9,188 bases of DNA from Erythrobacter sp. (lineage in GTDB: Bacteria > Pseudomonadota > Alphaproteobacteria > Sphingomonadales > Sphingomonadaceae), in assembly GCA_002695185.1 (NCBI GenBank), contig NZOF01000094.1, positions 1 through 9,188 on the forward strand, written 5' to 3'. Position 1 is the first letter of the stretch, and the number at the start of each line of letters is the position of its first letter. The notes below the pieces were generated by a model that saw only the letters and a list, made by a program, of their open reading frames with translations, was not told where the DNA came from and made no database searches. Made by a program: the position numbers and the translations under genes. Of the stretch, positions 6,246-9,188 are shown in pieces.

Positions 6246-7751
6246 ATGGCCACCGCATTCAAGCCGGAAGAGTTCGTACCTGACGAACCCAGCACTCTGC
6301 CTGTCCAGCGTGCGAGCATCGAACAGATCGATGGAAACCGCCGCCGCGCACTCGAGCTCTTCGAAGAGGCCTTCGACCTCCTCCAAGAGGCGGGAGAGGT
6401 CGCTGACTCCGCTGCGCTCTCCGGCACCCTTCCGAATGCAACCTATTTCAGGGATAATCTCGAGCGCCTCCTCATTCCCACCGGTCGCGGCGCCACCCCT
6501 GCGCGCCGCGAAAAGTTCCTCACCGGTGTGCGTCACACACTCGACCGCGCCATCTGGAATCACCTTCTGGAAGCCACCGAGCTCGAAAAGCTCATGGACA
6601 AGCAGGCCCGGGAGGAATTTCGCGAACAGCTCGAAAAGGAGCCTCCGGAAGCAACCGCACAGAACTGCTATTCGACGCTCTCCACGCTGATCGCCGATGC
6701 GGACGACATCTTCATGCGCGGTATCGCCAACAGCTTTTCCAAGCTCGACCGTCGTTTTAGGTCGCACGATGGGTTCAAGCTGGGTTCGCGGATCGCATTG
6801 TCCGGCGCATTCAACAGCTATGGAATGTGGAACCACTATGCCCGCCACGAGGACACACTGCGAGACGTTGAGCGAACGTTCGTCATCCTGGACGGGAAGC
6901 AGTTGCCCGAACGGTATGCCGGTATTGTCGGATTGATCGACGATGAGCGCCGCGGCTCCGGCATGGAGCCACGCTCCTACGAGGTCGAAGACGATTATTT
7001 CAAGGCAAAGGCCTTCAAGAACGGGAACCTGCATATCTGGTTCAAACGGAAGGACCTCGTTGAGCAGGTCAACAAGCTTCTCGCCCAATATTACGGAGCA
7101 ACGCTAGGCGAGGGCGCCGATAGCGCTCAGCCTGATGCCCAGAAGAGCTTCGCTCTTCGCCCTGCCGAAGGCCATGCCAAGAACTTCGGCTTCTTCCCCA
7201 CGAGTCCTGAAGTCGCGGCCCGCGTGCTCGAGATCGGAGAGATGACCGCCATCGGCAAGGATCTCACTATCCTCGAGCCATCGGCCGGCACCGGTGCGCT
7301 TATCGAGGCCATGACAGAAGCTGGCGCCGACAGCCGGAACATCACCGCGGTCGAATACCAGGCCGACTTGTGCTTCGGTCTGCGCGCCCTAGGCCTTGGC
7401 CGCGTAATCCAGGATGACTTTCTCGCCCAGAAACCAGAAATCATCGGGCAGTTCGACCGGGTGGTCATGAACCCGCCCTTCGATAAGGGCCGGGACGTCG
7501 ACCACGTCCTTCATGCGATGAAATTCGTGAAGCCCGGCGGGAAGCTCATCGCAATCATGGCTGCAGGCGTCGACTATCGGGAAGATGCCAAATCCAAGGA
7601 GCTGCGCCGCCTCGCGCAGAACGTCTGGAAAGCCATCTGGTTCGATGCCTTCCGCGACCTGCCGCCCAAGAGTTTCGCTCATGCAGGCACCAACGTGAAT
7701 ACCCTCGTTCTTGCCATCAGGAAGCCCATTGAAAACGGAGGTGGAAAATGA
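6246..7751 (+). CDS. DUF4942-type domain fused to N6-adenine-type DNA methyltransferase
   Basis: A 501-residue protein from the preferred ATG at 6246, or 505 from 6234. Roughly residues 100-290 resemble the DUF4942 domain found next to methyltransferases in mobile elements: AIWNHLLEATELEKLMDKQ, then FSKLDRRFRSHDGFKLGSRI, YGMWNHYARHEDTLRDVER and GNLHIWFKRKDLVEQVNKLL. After a short linker comes a Rossmann methyltransferase: FFPTSPEVAARVL (316-328), the SAM-binding motif ILEPSAGTGAL (342-352), the acidic VEYQ (369-372) and catalytic MNPPF (408-412), the NPP[FY] signature of enzymes that methylate an exocyclic amine, usually adenine N6 in DNA. The later KPGGKLIAIM strand completes the fold. No target-recognition domain or restriction nuclease is visible, so it could be an orphan or defence-evasion methylase. 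The stop overlaps the start of the next gene (ATGA). Confidence 0.85.
   Translation: MATAFKPEEFVPDEPSTLPVQRASIEQIDGNRRRALELFEEAFDLLQEAGEVADSAALSGTLPNATYFRDNLERLLIPTGRGATPARREKFLTGVRHTLDRAIWNHLLEATELEKLMDKQAREEFREQLEKEPPEATAQNCYSTLSTLIADADDIFMRGIANSFSKLDRRFRSHDGFKLGSRIALSGAFNSYGMWNHYARHEDTLRDVERTFVILDGKQLPERYAGIVGLIDDERRGSGMEPRSYEVEDDYFKAKAFKNGNLHIWFKRKDLVEQVNKLLAQYYGATLGEGADSAQPDAQKSFALRPAEGHAKNFGFFPTSPEVAARVLEIGEMTAIGKDLTILEPSAGTGALIEAMTEAGADSRNITAVEYQADLCFGLRALGLGRVIQDDFLAQKPEIIGQFDRVVMNPPFDKGRDVDHVLHAMKFVKPGGKLIAIMAAGVDYREDAKSKELRRLAQNVWKAIWFDAFRDLPPKSFAHAGTNVNTLVLAIRKPIENGGGK
7737..7742 (+). promoter_or_regulatory. Strong ribosome binding site inside the methyltransferase 3' end
   Basis: GGAGGT lies 5 bases upstream of the ATG at 7748, within the last codons of the methyltransferase gene. 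The 84-residue protein can therefore be started independently as well as by coupling. Confidence 0.6.
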
Positions 7752-8002
7752 GCGTGACGGCGAGCATCACCAAGGTCACCCGCGACCGTGACAGCTTCAA
7801 GGTGCTCAGCACCGATCAGATCAAAATCGAGGCCGCAGAAAAGCCCGCACTCTTCGCAAAATTCTTCAAGGACTTCGACAACCGCTACAAATATGTAAGC
7901 GGTATCGGCTTCAAATTTGACGATGAAGCCTTGCAGCAGGAATATCGCAGCTGGATCGCCAATCCCGCGAATTATGCGGCTGCCGGCGGAGACATGTGGT
8001 GA
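7748..8002 (+). CDS. Small operon protein of unknown function
   Basis: An 84-residue soluble protein. Its start overlaps the methyltransferase stop (ATGA) and is preceded by GGAGGT, so translation is well supported. It is rich in Lys, Phe and Asp, without cysteine, signal peptide or membrane segment. Visible pieces are an N-terminal strand region (TASITKVTRD), a helix (AAEKPALFAKFFKDFDNRYK) and an aromatic C-terminal half with GIGFKFDDEALQQEYRSWI. The middle helix with KFFKDFDNRY could be a protein contact surface. I do not recognise a family. Its place directly after the methyltransferase makes a small accessory subunit conceivable, but that is inference only. Confidence 0.75.
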   Translation: MSVTASITKVTRDRDSFKVLSTDQIKIEAAEKPALFAKFFKDFDNRYKYVSGIGFKFDDEALQQEYRSWIANPANYAAAGGDMW

Positions 8003-8424
8003 GAGCCCCCGCTATCAACGCCTTTGTGGTCTCTTCCAAAGATCTGATGAAAGCGGGGCGATGGGACGTCGCCTTCCATGCGCTCGCCAAACAGCATCAC
8101 GCAGAAGCCTCGCAGATCGAGGACCGGCTCAGCAAGGTTCAGGCAACAACGATCGCCGTCGAAACGTTCGAGACGCTTCCTGCCATCTTCCGGCAGGCGA
8201 TCGCTCCGCTGACCCGAACGCAGCAGCGAGGAAATCCCGGCAAAGACAGCCTTCTTTCCGCTCTGCGAGAATATCCATTCCTGGCGCTGGCCGTCTTCCA
8301 GTCCCTGGAGGACGAAATCAGAACCCATTTCGAATCCGAAATCGCCAATCTCCAGACGAGACGCGATCGCCTGCTCCAGGGCACCCTGCGCGCCTCGAAC
8401 CACACAATGCCAAAGGAAGACTGA
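7999..8424 (+). CDS. Helical operon protein of unknown function
   Basis: A 141-residue protein if started at the GTG at 7999, which overlaps the upstream stop as GTGA; a GTG one codon earlier (7996) is the alternative. The sequence is mostly helical and charged: KDLMKAGRWDVAFHALAKQH near the N-terminus, SQIEDRLSKVQATTIAVETFETL in the middle and a C-terminal amphipathic stretch (EDEIRTHFESEIANLQTRRD) that could form a short coiled coil. There is no cysteine, membrane segment or known catalytic motif. It continues the overlapping gene chain behind the methyltransferase. Family not recognised. Confidence 0.7.
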   Translation: MRAPAINAFVVSSKDLMKAGRWDVAFHALAKQHHAEASQIEDRLSKVQATTIAVETFETLPAIFRQAIAPLTRTQQRGNPGKDSLLSALREYPFLALAVFQSLEDEIRTHFESEIANLQTRRDRLLQGTLRASNHTMPKED

Positions 8425-8425
8425 C

Positions 8426-8698
8426 ATGGGCTTCAAGACCGCTACCCGGTACCGCCTTGCAGATCCTGCCCACTATGACGACGAATTTGGCAAGGGATAT
8501 GCCTATGCAGAGACCTACGGCCTCATCGAATGCGATGGCATGCATATCGTCGATTGCTGGATCACAGACGAGTTAGGGAACATCCACCCCGGCTATGACG
8601 AGAGCCCCGTACCGGTGCGCTTCTGCAATCTGATCGCAGACACAGCGGAGCCTGGAATGGTCCGAACGCGCGAACGTAGCCACGCGCTCTGGCGCTGA
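8426..8698 (+). CDS. Last gene of the operon, small protein of unknown function
   Basis: A 90-residue protein starting one base after the previous stop, with AAGGA (8413-8417) 8 bases upstream of its ATG. It is rich in aromatic and acidic residues (YDDEFGKGYAYAETYGLIE), with three His, two Cys in the middle (IECDG, IVDCWITDE) and a third in RFCNL. The pattern suggests a compact beta-rich fold: GMHIVDCWITD reads as a strand pair, followed by a Pro/Gly turn (IHPGYDESP). The tail RTRERSHALWR is basic. No signal peptide or membrane segment. I do not recognise it. A perfect hairpin follows 17 bases after the stop, which fits the end of the operon. Confidence 0.75.
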   Translation: MGFKTATRYRLADPAHYDDEFGKGYAYAETYGLIECDGMHIVDCWITDELGNIHPGYDESPVPVRFCNLIADTAEPGMVRTRERSHALWR

Positions 8699-8715
8699 TA
8701 ATCAATATTATCCGC

Positions 8716-8749
8716 AATGCGGTGCGACAATCTCGCGTCGCACCGCATT
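8716..8749. terminator. Perfect 13-bp hairpin between convergent genes
   Basis: AATGCGGTGCGAC (8716-8728) pairs with GTCGCACCGCATT (8737-8749) around an 8-base loop. It ends the seven-gene operon, and its last base is part of the stop codon (8749-8751) of the minus-strand gene. The flank toward the operon is AT-rich (ATTAATATT-like on the minus strand), but neither side has a strong U-tract. A shared bidirectional terminator is the best reading. Confidence 0.65.
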
Positions 8750-9188
8750 CAATACCCGACGGCCATTTGTGCCTCATGTGCGGCCATCAGGTTCAGATCT
8801 GCAGACAGCCCAATATCGCGGCCCTCTTCGCCGACCACGATATAGCCCTGCGCCCTAATCTGGTCGATCGGCGAAACCCGGCTATTATAGGCAAACGCAC
8901 TGGAGATCCTCATCGTGTCGATTTCGCTCAGCAGGTCGTAGCGCCCTTCGGCCTCCGCCTCGATGCCGTCTCGCCCGATGCCGCGCAGAATATCCATCTC
9001 CGCCTGCTCCATGATGTCACGGTCGACCAAAGCTCGCGTCAGGAATTCATCCGCTTCGAGATGATCCATCTTCTCGTAATCCGACAGCATGCGCCCCAGG
9101 GCAATCTGGTCCGCATGCGAAATCAAGCCGACCTCCATGGGATCTGACGCCCGGCGGACTGCACCGTATCCGTCTATAGCAGTATCGA
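8749..9188 (-). CDS. Acidic protein of unknown function, probably cut by right window edge
   Basis: The frame on the minus strand is open from the stop at 8749 to the right edge, about 145 codons. The first ATG inside the window is at 9138 (129 residues), but the codons before it (reading DTAIDGYGAVRRASDP) look equally like coding sequence and no ribosome binding site precedes that ATG, so I favour a longer gene starting outside the window. A TTG at 9126 preceded by GGAGG at a 5-base spacing is another possible start. The protein is acidic and mostly helical (RMLSDYEKMDHLEADEFLTRAL, then EGRYDLLSEIDTMRIS), with a hydrophobic strand QGYIVVGEE and an Ala/Met-rich end (NLMAAHEAQMAVGY). It has no cysteine, signal peptide or membrane segment. 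The opposite-strand frame over the same bases looks like a shadow. Family not recognised. Confidence 0.6.
   Translation of the reverse strand, partial: DTAIDGYGAVRRASDPMEVGLISHADQIALGRMLSDYEKMDHLEADEFLTRALVDRDIMEQAEMDILRGIGRDGIEAEAEGRYDLLSEIDTMRISSAFAYNSRVSPIDQIRAQGYIVVGEEGRDIGLSADLNLMAAHEAQMAVGY

Noticed and set aside
5932..6690. 252-codon plus-strand open frame across the PP-loop/methyltransferase junction
   Set aside because: The product is a low-complexity Ser/Arg/Pro-rich sequence typical of a shifted frame, and both overlapped genes have real motifs.
6228..7088. 286-codon open frame on the minus strand opposite the methyltransferase
   Set aside because: It lies fully antisense to a protein with clear SAM and NPPF motifs, and it reads as a mirror of its GC-rich third positions.
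8722..9147. 141-codon plus-strand open frame opposite the right-hand minus gene
   Set aside because: It starts inside the 13-bp hairpin with no ribosome binding site and has the His/Arg/Gln-rich look of an antisense shadow; the minus frame has better composition.

Overview
The window looks like a stretch of an accessory element (plasmid, integrative element or prophage-like island) from an alphaproteobacterium, most likely a sphingomonad relative. The reasons are an alphaproteobacterial-style NAD-dependent DNA ligase, moderately high GC with GC-rich third positions in the main operon, and a dense run of small unrecognised genes with DNA-modifying enzymes rather than housekeeping neighbours. 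No integrase, replication, conjugation or phage structural gene is visible, so the element type and host remain inference.

Left part (1-2701, + strand): the C-terminal two thirds or so of LigA, cut by the window edge, followed by a small three-helix membrane protein and two translationally coupled exported proteins, each with a signal peptide and two cysteines. Middle (2702-3468): a convergent small gene on the minus strand whose product resembles a thrombospondin type-1 repeat, a short divergent control region with a dyad, a small unrecognised gene on the plus strand, and a long imperfect stem-loop just before the main operon.

Main operon (3469-8698, + strand): seven closely spaced genes, three of the junctions being 4-base start/stop overlaps. 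In order: a tRNA-guanine-transglycosylase-like protein of the DpdA type (base exchange, in DNA in the known dpd systems), a small acidic protein, a PP-loop ATPase of the PAPS-reductase/DndC-like superfamily with conserved cysteines, a DUF4942-type domain fused to an N6-adenine-type methyltransferase, and three small unrecognised proteins. A perfect 13-bp hairpin separates the operon from a convergent minus-strand gene that runs off the right edge.

The most interesting reading is that the operon is a compact nucleic-acid modification module: a 7-deazapurine-type transglycosylase, a PP-loop enzyme that could alter or thiolate a base or nucleotide, and an adenine methyltransferase, encoded together. 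No 7-deazaguanine synthesis genes (folE, queD, queE, queC) are in the window, so a substrate would have to come from the host's queuosine pathway or from genes outside the window. Family assignments rest on motifs read by eye; the functional link between the enzymes is inference from gene order.
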